Source: DASSBQ01 sp040981125
GTDB lineage: Bacteria > Nitrospirota > Nitrospiria > Nitrospirales > Nitrospiraceae
Reading direction: 5' to 3'
Assembly: GCA_040981125.1 (NCBI GenBank)
Contig: JANRMQ010000005.1
Location: forward strand, 124,001-188,000
DNA: 64,000 nucleotides
Under the pieces are notes generated by a model that saw only the letters and a program-made list of their open reading frames with translations, was not told the DNA's origin and made no database searches. Positions 16,853-25,424 of this stretch are shown here, one piece after another. Within the stretch, counting starts at the first letter, position 1, and the number at the start of each line of letters is the position of its first letter. The position numbers were made by a program, and so were the translations under genes.

Positions 16853-18582
16853 CTGTCGCCTCTCTCTCCCTCGTCCTTAAATTGTCGTTCCCGGTACGCG
16901 GCCAGCGCGCCGGCCAGCCGCGTTTTTAGCTCCAACCGCTTGGGCTTGCCCGTCGAGGTGTAGGGCATTTCTTCTCCAACGAGGACGACCTTCGGCTGTT
17001 TCGCAAACGGCAACCGGCCCCGACAATGGGCCAATAGCTCCCGCTCCGTCGGCGGCGCGCTCGGTTCCTTCGGCACGATGTAGGCCGCGATCTCTTCGCC
17101 GTAGTAACGGTTTTCAAAGGCGACCGCCATGGCAACTTTTACGGCCGGATGTTCTTTGAGCACATCGTCGATCTCCAAGGGCGAAATGTTTACCCCGCCG
17201 CGAATGATCAATTCTTTGATCCGGCCGGAGATGAAGAAGAACGGCCGTCCCTGTTCGTCATTCACGAAGAAGCCTTCATCGCCCGATCGAAACCATCCCC
17301 ACTGAAACGCCGCTTCATTGGCATCCGGACGCTTGAAATAGCCTGAGCAGACCGTGCGGCCCTTGATGCAAATTTCTCCGCGGATATGTTGGGGGACTTG
17401 CTTACCCTGTTCATCGAGGATCGCCATCTCATTGTGCCGGAGCGGCAGACCAATTGACGGAAACTCATACTCGACGAGCCAGCGGCGGTGCGCCTCGCGC
17501 GACAGGTCGTTCGGCAGAAAGCAGGAATAGCAGGTCGTCTCCGACAGTCCGTAGCCGTGACGGATGGGAAAGGAAAATCGATCTTCGAACCGCGCCGCCG
17601 TATCTTTGAGCAACGGCCCGGCCCCGCAGATCAAGCCGCCGAAACGGTCGAGTCGATAGCGGCTGATGTTTTCATCGGCCGACAGGAGAAATTCGAGCAA
17701 TGTGGGCACGACACTGACGCAGGTCACCTGCTCCTCATGAAGCCGTTTCCAAAAGGTGCCTGGCTTGAATTTCCGATTCAGTACGATGGCGCCCTTGCAA
17801 TAAAACGGCGTGATCAAGGTGACCACGATGCCATTGACATGATGGATCGGTAGGACGCACATCAACCGATCGCTTGCGCCGAAGCCGTGCCATTCGGCAA
17901 TGGCGTCGGCATCAATTAAAAGATTAGCGGCCGTCAGTACGACTCCCTTTGGAGGTCCGGTCGTGCCGGAGGTGTAAATGATCAGCGCGTCATCGTCGAG
18001 CCGTGATAGTTGGGGAGGGCGATCATTCTGTGCTTGGTTCGACGGCAAGCGTTTGCTTCCGTGATGCGCGGCCTTCAGAAATCCATCATCGCCCAACGCG
18101 ACGACTTCACGCAAGGAAGGAAGGTCTGGTTGAAGCTGGACCAGATCATCATAATAGTCCGGCCGGCAGATGACCGCCGCCGCCTCCGAATGCTCCAAAA
18201 TATAGCGTGTTTTCTCGGGCGACTCTTCGACGTTGATCGGCACGACGGCCGCGCCCAATCGCCACGCGGCAAAGTACACCAGCACGGTGAGGTCATGATT
18301 GAACAGGATCGTAGCGAGCCGGTGTCCGCGGCGGAGGCCCAGTCGCTCGTGAAGAAAGACTACGGCTCCCTCTACCAGCGTGCCGAATTCGGCATAGGTG
18401 TAGGAACGCCGTACCTGGGCGTCATCGTCGTAATAGGTCAGCACCGTCCGATCCACCAGCCGGGGATCGTGCACGCGCGCGCGAAAGAACTCTGCGAACG
18501 AAGACCAAGGCAGCATGAACGGCGACCCCGCCATACCGCGCGCCTGCTCGATCCTGCCCTCAACGGCGGTCAAGAGGCTCAT
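16849..18582 (-). CDS. AMP-forming acyl-CoA synthetase
   Basis: A 577-residue member of the ANL superfamily. The P-loop motif YTSGTTGPPKG is at 203-213, with motif GYGLSETTCYS, the hinge (FRSGDEGFF, FFISGRIKELIIRGG) and a C-terminal lysine region (PYTSTGKPKRLELK). It converts a carboxylic acid, ATP and CoA to an acyl-CoA. The substrate is unknown; its place beside the dehydrogenase suggests a fatty or branched acid fed into the same pathway. GAGGAG lies close to the ATG. It overlaps prpC by 23 bases. Confidence 0.92.
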   Translation of the reverse strand: MSLLTAVEGRIEQARGMAGSPFMLPWSSFAEFFRARVHDPRLVDRTVLTYYDDDAQVRRSYTYAEFGTLVEGAVVFLHERLGLRRGHRLATILFNHDLTVLVYFAAWRLGAAVVPINVEESPEKTRYILEHSEAAAVICRPDYYDDLVQLQPDLPSLREVVALGDDGFLKAAHHGSKRLPSNQAQNDRPPQLSRLDDDALIIYTSGTTGPPKGVVLTAANLLIDADAIAEWHGFGASDRLMCVLPIHHVNGIVVTLITPFYCKGAIVLNRKFKPGTFWKRLHEEQVTCVSVVPTLLEFLLSADENISRYRLDRFGGLICGAGPLLKDTAARFEDRFSFPIRHGYGLSETTCYSCFLPNDLSREAHRRWLVEYEFPSIGLPLRHNEMAILDEQGKQVPQHIRGEICIKGRTVCSGYFKRPDANEAAFQWGWFRSGDEGFFVNDEQGRPFFFISGRIKELIIRGGVNISPLEIDDVLKEHPAVKVAMAVAFENRYYGEEIAAYIVPKEPSAPPTERELLAHCRGRLPFAKQPKVVLVGEEMPYTSTGKPKRLELKTRLAGALAAYRERQFKDEGERGDR

Positions 18583-19735
18583 AACTCCTCGGCGCCGGTC
18601 CCGTGTAGCGGGCCCGCGGCCTCATCAAACGATTATGATCCTGCTGTTCGATCACATGGGCGCACCATCCGGCGATGCGGGAACAGACGAACAGCGGTGT
18701 GTATAGCGACGGAGGAATGCCCATCAGCAAGTAAGCCACCGCGGTATAGAAATCCAAATTGGGGTAGAGGCCTTTCTCTTCCTGCACAATGCGGTCGATA
18801 GTATGGGCAATCCCAATCCATCGGTGTTCCCCGCAGAGATGACTGAGTTCCTCTGCATGGCGCTGAATGATGGCGGACCGGGCATCGCCCTGTTTCAGCA
18901 CCCGATGGCCGAATCCCATGATCCGTTGTCTTTTGGCGAGGGTCTCACGGACCCAGGCTTCCGCCTTCTCCGGCCGGCCGATCGCCACCATCATCGAAGC
19001 CACCGCTTCATTGGCTCCGCCGTGCAGCGGGCCTTTCAACGAGGCCACGGCGGCGGTGACGGCGCCGTGCAAGTCGGTCAGGGTGGAGGCCACGACCCGC
19101 GCGGCAAAGGTGGACGCGTTGAACTCATGTTCCGCATAGAGAATCAGCGAGACGTTCAACACCCGCGCCATCGGCTCGATGAACTCGTCCTCTTCACGAT
19201 CAGTCAAGAGCTGGAGCAGATGATGGGCGAAGCTTCGCTTCGACTCCGGCCCACATGGCCGACTTCCCGCAGCGGCGTCGTGCATGTGAGCGATCAGCAG
19301 TGGGATCTGACCAAGCAGGCGCACGGACTTTCGGAGATTGGCGTCATGAGATCCATCCTGCGCCTCGGCATCCGCCAATCCCAAGAGTGACATGCCGCTC
19401 CGTAGAACATCCATCGGGTGGGCACCGGAAGGAATGGGCGCTAAACAACGCTGAACCGAGCCCGGCAAGATCCGGCCGCAATCAACGAGGCCGCAAAACC
19501 CGTCCAATTCCTGTCTATTGGGCAGATGCCCGTAGAGCAAGAGATACGCAACTTCTTCGAAGCTGCTCTGTTCCGCCAGATCCGCGACCGCATAGCCGCG
19601 ATACCGGAGGCCGGCCTCTCCTTCATCAACCAGACAAATAGCGGATTCGCCGGCCATCACGCCTTCCAAGCCGGGACTGTAGGATGGAACCGACAAAGAT
19701 TCAGCCGCGGGCCGCTCCTTCATTGTTGGGTTCAT
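18560..19735 (-). CDS. prpC: citrate synthase family, probably 2-methylcitrate synthase
   Basis: A 391-residue protein with the citrate-synthase catalytic triad motifs: GPLHGGANEAV (His), MGFGHRVLKQGDAR (His) and YPNLDFYTAVAY (Asp). Condensation of propionyl-CoA with oxaloacetate is inferred from the adjacent prpB and prpD genes; 2-methylcitrate and citrate synthases cannot be separated safely from motifs alone. GCGGAGG five bases upstream favours the ATG at 19735, which overlaps prpB by 35 bases. Length fits the short, type II methylcitrate synthases. Confidence 0.9.
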   Translation of the reverse strand: MNPTMKERPAAESLSVPSYSPGLEGVMAGESAICLVDEGEAGLRYRGYAVADLAEQSSFEEVAYLLLYGHLPNRQELDGFCGLVDCGRILPGSVQRCLAPIPSGAHPMDVLRSGMSLLGLADAEAQDGSHDANLRKSVRLLGQIPLLIAHMHDAAAGSRPCGPESKRSFAHHLLQLLTDREEDEFIEPMARVLNVSLILYAEHEFNASTFAARVVASTLTDLHGAVTAAVASLKGPLHGGANEAVASMMVAIGRPEKAEAWVRETLAKRQRIMGFGHRVLKQGDARSAIIQRHAEELSHLCGEHRWIGIAHTIDRIVQEEKGLYPNLDFYTAVAYLLMGIPPSLYTPLFVCSRIAGWCAHVIEQQDHNRLMRPRARYTGPAPRSYEPLDRR

Positions 19736-20618
19736 AGGGCCTCCGCTCTTGGATTGCTGTCGGATCATACTGGAGCAGTTCATACAACTCCGCTCGCGTC
19801 GTCATCTGCTGCAACGAGTCGCGCTGGGATCCCGCTTCCTTCAGCTCGCCGAGAAATCGTTCGATGGCTTTCATCGCGATTCGCAGCACACTGGCGGGAA
19901 ACAGCACGCCGCGGTAACCGAGCTGTTCAAACCGACTCACAGCGAGATAGGGACTCTTTCCGAACTCGGTCATGTTGGCGACCAAGGGCACGACTACTCC
20001 CGCCTTGCTCATTGCCGACGAGAAAGTTTCAAATTCCTCCTCCGATTCCAGCGCCTCGGGAAACAGCGCGTCGGCCCCGGCCTCGACATATGCCAACGCT
20101 CGATGCACCGCTCCCTGCATTCCCTCGACGCTGCGGGCATCGGTGCGGGCGACAATGACAAAGTCCGGATCGCGCTTGGACTCGACTGCTGCGCGAATCT
20201 TCGACACCATATCGTCCGTCCGGACCAATTCCTTGCCGGGCAGATGCCCGCATCTCTTCGGTAACTGCTGATCTTCGATCTGCATGCCGGCCAGACCGGC
20301 CTCTTCAAATAATCGAAGAGCCGCGGGAACGGCGGAGGCCGGCCCGAAGCCCGTGTCCGCGTCCACGATCACAGGAATTGAGACAGCCTTGGCGATCATT
20401 CTTGCTTCCGCCGCCACCTGCTCCAACGAAAGGAGGCCGATATCGGGGAGTCCTCGAACGGCGGAGAGGGCTGCTCCCGACACATACAGCGCATCGTAGC
20501 CGGCCCGTTCGATCTGGATCGCCGTCAAGGCGTTGAACGCGCCGGGGATGGCGATCGTCCTGCCGGCGAGTAAACCCTGGAGCCGCCCCGCTTTGGAGAA
20601 TGTGCGCGATCTAGGCAT
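19701..20618 (-). CDS. prpB: 2-methylisocitrate lyase
   Basis: A 305-residue member of the isocitrate lyase/PEP mutase superfamily. It shows VSGAALSAVRGLPDIGLLS, the metal-binding DADTGFG, the catalytic loop PKRCGHLPGK and the conserved MTEFGKSPY, all typical of methylisocitrate lyase. It splits 2-methylisocitrate to pyruvate and succinate, the last step of propionyl-CoA oxidation by the methylcitrate route. The start overlaps the prpD stop by 8 bases. Confidence 0.94.
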   Translation of the reverse strand: MPRSRTFSKAGRLQGLLAGRTIAIPGAFNALTAIQIERAGYDALYVSGAALSAVRGLPDIGLLSLEQVAAEARMIAKAVSIPVIVDADTGFGPASAVPAALRLFEEAGLAGMQIEDQQLPKRCGHLPGKELVRTDDMVSKIRAAVESKRDPDFVIVARTDARSVEGMQGAVHRALAYVEAGADALFPEALESEEEFETFSSAMSKAGVVVPLVANMTEFGKSPYLAVSRFEQLGYRGVLFPASVLRIAMKAIERFLGELKEAGSQRDSLQQMTTRAELYELLQYDPTAIQERRPYEPNNEGAARG

Positions 20619-22008
20619 GCGCCACCTTTAAAAGCGAAACCAGTCCGCCGAGCTCCTTGGCTTGATCGAGCGTCCAGACCGCTTCGAGCAACTTCGTGAT
20701 ACGCCGGCGATCGAGCCGGCCCTGAGCCAGGCGGCGGAACTTGTCTTCGATTTCTCGATCCGATATCGGCTGAAGCGGATGACCAAGAGGAATATCGACC
20801 TGTTTCCGGTAAGATCGGCCGCCTTCAGTCCGGACCGTGATACAGGTCGGCATGGATGTGGGATAGCGATCGACAAAGTCGGGCTCCCGGACCACGCGGA
20901 TCTTCTTCATCAATTCGCGCAAGGCAGGATCGTCGAGCCGTTTCTCGCCGAACGAGTGCAGGGTGACGCGGCCGTCGCGCAAGGCCACCGCTACGCAGTA
21001 GGGGAAACTGTGGTCGGCCGTCTCTCTGGTAGCCGGCTGCCATTTCTCGGGATCGCGTCCGATGATTTCAATCGCGACATCGTAGCTGCCGATTTCAATT
21101 TCTGCGAGGTTGTCAATCGCGTCGGAGCCTTCGGCCTCGACCAATTCCTTGCGCAATGCGAGCGCGGCCTCCACCGCCGTCTGCGCATGGTACTCGACAG
21201 GAAAGTGTTTGATGTAGGTCTCCATGATTTTGAACCGTCCCGGCGATTGGCCCTGTACGACTTCTGCGCCCAACGGCGGCAACTCGAACGGCCCGGACAC
21301 CAATTTCATAAAACCCTTTTCCCCTTCGAACAACGGCGCGGGACCCGACATGCCTCGCTGAGCCAGAAGAGCGGCGAACACGGCGTTGCGCGCCGCGTTC
21401 GCGAAGGCCGAGGCTTTCCACATCGATAAATCGCCGACTCTGGTCTGCCTCAACGCCACGTTCGCCACGCCGGCCAATGACGCCGCATGTGCCGTTTGCG
21501 CGACAGAGAGCTTCATGACCTTGGCCGCAGCCAGGGCCGACGAGAAAGGCCCGTAGGTCACATGGTCCCATCCACGGGGCCGCAGCGCCGCTGCATCACA
21601 GAGACGGCATTGCACCTCATAGGCCAATGCGATGGCTTGAATAACCCGTTTGCCGGAGGCGCGTTCTGTTTCAGCGATAGCCAGAACCGCGGAAATATTG
21701 TCTGAAGGGTGGGCAGGCTCTTTGGACAGATAGGTGTCGTTGAAGTCCAGATAGCGCACGCCGGTCCCGTTGGCGAAAGCGGCGAGATCCGGCGACGTCT
21801 TCTGTCCGGTCCCCCACACCGTGGCTCCGCCGGAGACTCTCATCGATTGCGCCAGCTGCCGGGCGATGCGGTACGGTTTCGCATTCCAAGCGCCCAGCGC
21901 GCAGCCCAGGCTATCGATGATCCGTCGCTTGACCTCATGGATCACTTCTACCGGCAAGTCGTCATAACACAATGATTGGGCATAACGAGCCAAGCGATCG
22001 GTCAGCAT
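20611..22008 (-). CDS. prpD: MmgE/PrpD family dehydratase (2-methylcitrate dehydratase)
   Basis: A 465-residue protein of the MmgE/PrpD family (RLARYAQSLCYDDLPVEVIHEVKRRIIDSLGCALG at the start; YLDFNDTYLSKEPAHPSDNI; KHFPVEYHAQTAVEAAL). The ATG at 22008 has GGAGG upstream; the longer frame to 22137 overlaps the next gene and is rejected. It would dehydrate 2-methylcitrate. With prpB and prpC it completes the methylcitrate sequence apart from an aconitase-type hydratase, which is not in the window. Confidence 0.92.
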   Translation of the reverse strand: MLTDRLARYAQSLCYDDLPVEVIHEVKRRIIDSLGCALGAWNAKPYRIARQLAQSMRVSGGATVWGTGQKTSPDLAAFANGTGVRYLDFNDTYLSKEPAHPSDNISAVLAIAETERASGKRVIQAIALAYEVQCRLCDAAALRPRGWDHVTYGPFSSALAAAKVMKLSVAQTAHAASLAGVANVALRQTRVGDLSMWKASAFANAARNAVFAALLAQRGMSGPAPLFEGEKGFMKLVSGPFELPPLGAEVVQGQSPGRFKIMETYIKHFPVEYHAQTAVEAALALRKELVEAEGSDAIDNLAEIEIGSYDVAIEIIGRDPEKWQPATRETADHSFPYCVAVALRDGRVTLHSFGEKRLDDPALRELMKKIRVVREPDFVDRYPTSMPTCITVRTEGGRSYRKQVDIPLGHPLQPISDREIEDKFRRLAQGRLDRRRITKLLEAVWTLDQAKELGGLVSLLKVAHA

Positions 22009-22031
22009 GCAGACCTCCGATAGTTCCGAGC

Positions 22032-22835
22032 TTACGAAGAATGATTCCCTGTCTTGACTGCCTCCGTTTCGGACGATGTGGGCTGCCGCCTGTCGAGAAA
22101 TGCCTGGGTGGCTTCCTGCTTGTCGCGAGAGACACACAACTGCCCGAAGAGTTCCGCCTCGCGCGCCAATCCTTCGGCCAAGGGAATATCGAGACCGCCG
22201 CTGATGGCACGAAGCGCGGCTTGCACGGCTGTCGTCCCGCGCGAGGCAATCAATCCGGCCAAGGCCTCCGTTTGCGCCAGCACCTGGGAGACCGGGAATA
22301 CCCGGTTGACCAAGCCGATCCTGAAGGCTTCCTCTGCCGATATGGTTTCACCGGTCAAAATCATTTCCGCCGCCCTTGATGGGCCGATAACTCTGGGCAG
22401 TCGCTGAGTGCCGCCGAACCCCGGTATCAATCCAAGTTTGATTTCCGGCGAACCCAATTTGACCCCCTGCGCGGCAATGCGGATATGGCAGGCGAGCGCC
22501 AGCTCCAGGCCGCCGCCGACGCATGTGCCATTGATGGCCGCCAACACCGGCTTGCGACAGCGCTCGATACGATCGAACACCCGTTGGCCGCGCACGGAGA
22601 ATTCCATTCCCGCATGCGTGCTGTTGAGATGCACCAGCTCATGAATATCGGCGCCTGCACAGAAGAACCGGCCTGCTCCGGTGAAAACCACGGCTTTGAC
22701 ATAGGGGTCTTCCTCCACTTCTCTGAGGCTCTGTTCCAATTCTTTGAGCACGGCAAGGTCGAGGAGATTCGCCGGCCGGTTATGCAGGGTGATCCGAGCG
22801 ATATGATGCGAAATCGTCAGCAATTGATGGGGCAT
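22032..22835 (-). CDS. enoyl-CoA hydratase/isomerase family protein
   Basis: A 267-residue crotonase-fold protein with oxyanion-hole segments FFCAGADIHEL and INGTCVGGGLELALAC, and the LGSPEIKLGLIPGFGGTQRLPR segment containing the Glu of true hydratases. It would hydrate a 2-enoyl-CoA such as crotonyl-CoA. Combined with the hydroxyacyl-CoA dehydrogenase and thiolase in the same island it makes a complete short-chain beta-oxidation spiral. It is distinct from the methylglutaconyl-CoA hydratase-like paralogue at 24566-25417. Confidence 0.92.
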   Translation of the reverse strand: MPHQLLTISHHIARITLHNRPANLLDLAVLKELEQSLREVEEDPYVKAVVFTGAGRFFCAGADIHELVHLNSTHAGMEFSVRGQRVFDRIERCRKPVLAAINGTCVGGGLELALACHIRIAAQGVKLGSPEIKLGLIPGFGGTQRLPRVIGPSRAAEMILTGETISAEEAFRIGLVNRVFPVSQVLAQTEALAGLIASRGTTAVQAALRAISGGLDIPLAEGLAREAELFGQLCVSRDKQEATQAFLDRRQPTSSETEAVKTGNHSS

Positions 22836-22844
22836 AGGGTCTCC

Positions 22845-23669
22845 TTATCGAGACGGGACTGTCTTCGAATCAACACTTTGACTGTTCGAGACTTTGGATG
22901 TTCTCTGTTCGGCAATCGCGGCCATCAGCTGCGGTATGCCTGTACCGTTGACACTTGCCACGGGAAGGACCGCTCGGCACCACGCACGCAAATTCTTCAG
23001 AGCGGCGTCCGCCCCCGGCAGATCGCTTTTGTTTACAACGACAATGTCCGCCACTTCCAAGAGGCCGGCTTTCATCGCCTGAACTTCATCGCCCAATCCA
23101 GGGGCAACGACCGCCACGACCACTTGCGCCACATTCGCGATGTCGATTTCGCTCTGTCCCACCCCGATGGTTTCGATCAAGATGACATCATATCCTGCTG
23201 CCTTCAATACCTTGGCTGCATCGTGGGTCGTCCGGGCCAACCCGCCTCCTTGCCCGCGCGACGCCATGCTGCGGATGTAGACCATCGGATCGCCGGCATG
23301 GTCCTGCATTCTCACGCGGTCGCCGAGAACGGCCCCTCCGGTGACGGGACTACTGATATCGACCGCCAGCACTCCGACTTTCTTGCCGACCCGCCGGTAC
23401 CCACCGATGAGCCCATCGATCAGCGTGCTTTTTCCCGCGCCTGGGTAGCCGGTGATGCCGATTACCCGTGCTCCGCTCACGTCCTTCCCGAGCAGCCGGA
23501 GAACCGCAGATCCGTCCGGCTCGCCGTTCTCCAATCGGGTGATCAAGCGCGAGACGGCTCGGACCTGGCCTGCTCTAATCAATTCGGCCACGGCCTCAAT
23601 GTGAGTCTGATCATGCTTCGTCACGTCGTAAAATCGAGCGAGCGCGATATCATTGGTTCTGCACACCAT
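22845..23669 (-). CDS. MeaB/ArgK-type GTPase, chaperone of the B12 mutase
   Basis: A 274-residue G3E-family GTPase with Walker A GYPGAGKSTLIDGL, switch region DISSPVTGGAVLGDRVRM, ETIGVGQSEIDIAN (Walker B/switch II) and the base-recognition NKSDLPGAD. The family gates adenosylcobalamin loading and protects acyl-CoA mutases from inactivation. Its likely partner is the split mutase in this island (27042-27446 and 28649-30244). The ATG at 23669 was chosen to limit overlap with the HMG-CoA lyase gene to 20 bases. Confidence 0.93.
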   Translation of the reverse strand: MVCRTNDIALARFYDVTKHDQTHIEAVAELIRAGQVRAVSRLITRLENGEPDGSAVLRLLGKDVSGARVIGITGYPGAGKSTLIDGLIGGYRRVGKKVGVLAVDISSPVTGGAVLGDRVRMQDHAGDPMVYIRSMASRGQGGGLARTTHDAAKVLKAAGYDVILIETIGVGQSEIDIANVAQVVVAVVAPGLGDEVQAMKAGLLEVADIVVVNKSDLPGADAALKNLRAWCRAVLPVASVNGTGIPQLMAAIAEQRTSKVSNSQSVDSKTVPSR

Positions 23670-24588
23670 CCAAGGTCTGCACGTGAGAGAGCCGGGAGCG
23701 TAACGGATGGTCCAGCGCCTTCCCAAGTTGCCGTACCGCCGCCGTCACCGTTCTTTCCTCGACAGGCACTGCCGCTCCGGACGCTTTCAGCGCATAGACA
23801 ATATCTTCCGTGGCGACATTGCCGGAGGCGCCCGGCGCATAGGGACAACCGCCCAAACCGCCCGCCGAACTGTCAAAAGCCTCAATTTGATAGTCGCTCC
23901 AGGCCGTCAGCACATTGGCGACCGCCATTCCATAGGTGTCGTGAAAGTGTAGCGAGAGCCTGGCCTGCATGATCCGCGGAAGCACAACATCCAGTAACCT
24001 CCGGACATCAGCCGGAGAGGCCCGGCCGATCGTGTCTCCTAACGAGATCTCGTCCATACCGAGATCAAGCAACCTGATCATCACATTCACGACCCGTGCC
24101 GGTTCGATTCGGCCCTCATAGGGACAGAACCAGGCCGTTGAAATGTAGCCCCGCATGGCCATTCCGTCGCGTCGAGCTCCGGCCACCACCGGTTTAAATC
24201 GATCCAACGATTCGTGAATCGAAGCGTTGATGTTTCGTTTGGTAAACGTCTCCGACGCGGCGGTGAACAGGCCGACCTTCTGCACCCCGACGGAACGGGC
24301 GCGTTCCAGGCCTCGTTCGTTCGGGACCAAGGCCGAATAGGTCACATCCGGCATCCGTTCAATCTTGCGAAAGACATCCTCCGAATCCGCCATCTGGGGG
24401 ACCGCTTTCGGCGACACAAAGGCGCCCGCCTCAATCTCGGCGACCCCGGTCCTCGACAGGGCATTGATAAACGCGACTTTGATTTCAGTGGCGATGACGG
24501 CACGTTCGTTCTGCAGCCCGTCTCGGGGGCCGACTTCGGTGATGCGGATCCGATGAACGCCGGTGTTAGGTCCGTGGGCCTGCAACAT
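23650..24588 (-). CDS. hydroxymethylglutaryl-CoA lyase
   Basis: A 312-residue TIM-barrel lyase (RITEVGPRDGLQNE at the start, ETFTKRNINASI, LHFHDTYGMAVANVLTA) with the signature SAGGLGGCPYAPGASGN containing the catalytic Cys. It cleaves HMG-CoA to acetyl-CoA and acetoacetate, the final step of leucine breakdown. The ATG at 24588 lies in the last codons of the preceding hydratase gene; the longer frame to 24714 is discarded. Together with MCC beta and the methylglutaconyl-CoA hydratase it defines the leucine branch. Confidence 0.95.
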   Translation of the reverse strand: MLQAHGPNTGVHRIRITEVGPRDGLQNERAVIATEIKVAFINALSRTGVAEIEAGAFVSPKAVPQMADSEDVFRKIERMPDVTYSALVPNERGLERARSVGVQKVGLFTAASETFTKRNINASIHESLDRFKPVVAGARRDGMAMRGYISTAWFCPYEGRIEPARVVNVMIRLLDLGMDEISLGDTIGRASPADVRRLLDVVLPRIMQARLSLHFHDTYGMAVANVLTAWSDYQIEAFDSSAGGLGGCPYAPGASGNVATEDIVYALKASGAAVPVEERTVTAAVRQLGKALDHPLRSRLSHVQTLDGVQNQ

Positions 24589-25417
24589 GATCCGTTGTGG
24601 CCTTGATAGGCTCGCACTCTCGGTCAGTAGATGCTTCCCTCCATGCCGGTGGACGTTTCTCGATGAAGGCACGAAGCCCTTCCTGCGCCTCTGCGGAAAC
24701 TCTCGCCTGAGCATTGGCTTCCACGGACAGAGTCTCCTGCTCGCCGGGCGAAAGAGTCTGCAGCCGGCGGAGCAACATCTTGGTCTGCCGGCTCGCCTCT
24801 GGTGCGAGCCGCAACAGAGAGTCGGTCAATTCCTGTATCCGGCCGTCCAGCAGATCGGCGCTGACCACGTCATGCACCAGATTGAATTGCGTGGCGACAA
24901 CCGCGGAGAATGGTTCGGCGGTCAGACAGAAACGGCGCATGAACGACTCGCCGGCTTTGCGAAGCAGGAAGGGAGCGATGACGGCCGGAATCAGACCCAG
25001 TTGCACTTCGCTGAGCGTAAACATCGCTTGTTCGGCCGCCACGACGACATCACAGACGGCGAGCAATCCGACTCCGCCTCCAAACGCATTGCCTTGAACA
25101 CGGCCGATGACCGGATGAGGAAATTCGTCAATCGCTCGATACATCCCGGCCAAGAGACGGGCATCCTGTCGGGCTTGCTCCACCGAGAGCCGATGATCCT
25201 GACTCAGCCAGTGCAGGTCCGCACCGGCACAGAATACCGATCCCGCGCCTGTTAGAACAACGCCTCTCACCGACTGATCGCCGGCGAGTTCATGAAAGCC
25301 GTCGTGAACTTCGACGACCATGCGCTGATCAAAGGCATTGCGCCGCTCCGGTCGGTTCAAGGTTACGTGGGCAATGCCGCTGCGGGACTCGACTATGATG
25401 GACATCCAATCGGCCAT
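24566..25417 (-). CDS. enoyl-CoA hydratase family, probable methylglutaconyl-CoA hydratase
   Basis: A 283-residue crotonase-fold protein (VTLNRPERRNAFDQRMV; FCAGADLHWLSQ; GNAFGGGVGLLAVCDVVVAAEQAMFTLSEVQLGLIPAVIAPF). The AEQAMFTLSEVQLGLIPAVI segment is typical of the methylglutaconyl-CoA hydratase subgroup, and its place between MCC beta and HMG-CoA lyase supports that reading. GAGGTTGAA precedes the ATG at 25417, leaving a 7-base gap from the MCC beta stop. Confidence 0.88.
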   Translation of the reverse strand: MADWMSIIVESRSGIAHVTLNRPERRNAFDQRMVVEVHDGFHELAGDQSVRGVVLTGAGSVFCAGADLHWLSQDHRLSVEQARQDARLLAGMYRAIDEFPHPVIGRVQGNAFGGGVGLLAVCDVVVAAEQAMFTLSEVQLGLIPAVIAPFLLRKAGESFMRRFCLTAEPFSAVVATQFNLVHDVVSADLLDGRIQELTDSLLRLAPEASRQTKMLLRRLQTLSPGEQETLSVEANAQARVSAEAQEGLRAFIEKRPPAWREASTDRECEPIKATTDHVAGPRT

Positions 25418-25424
25418 TTCAACC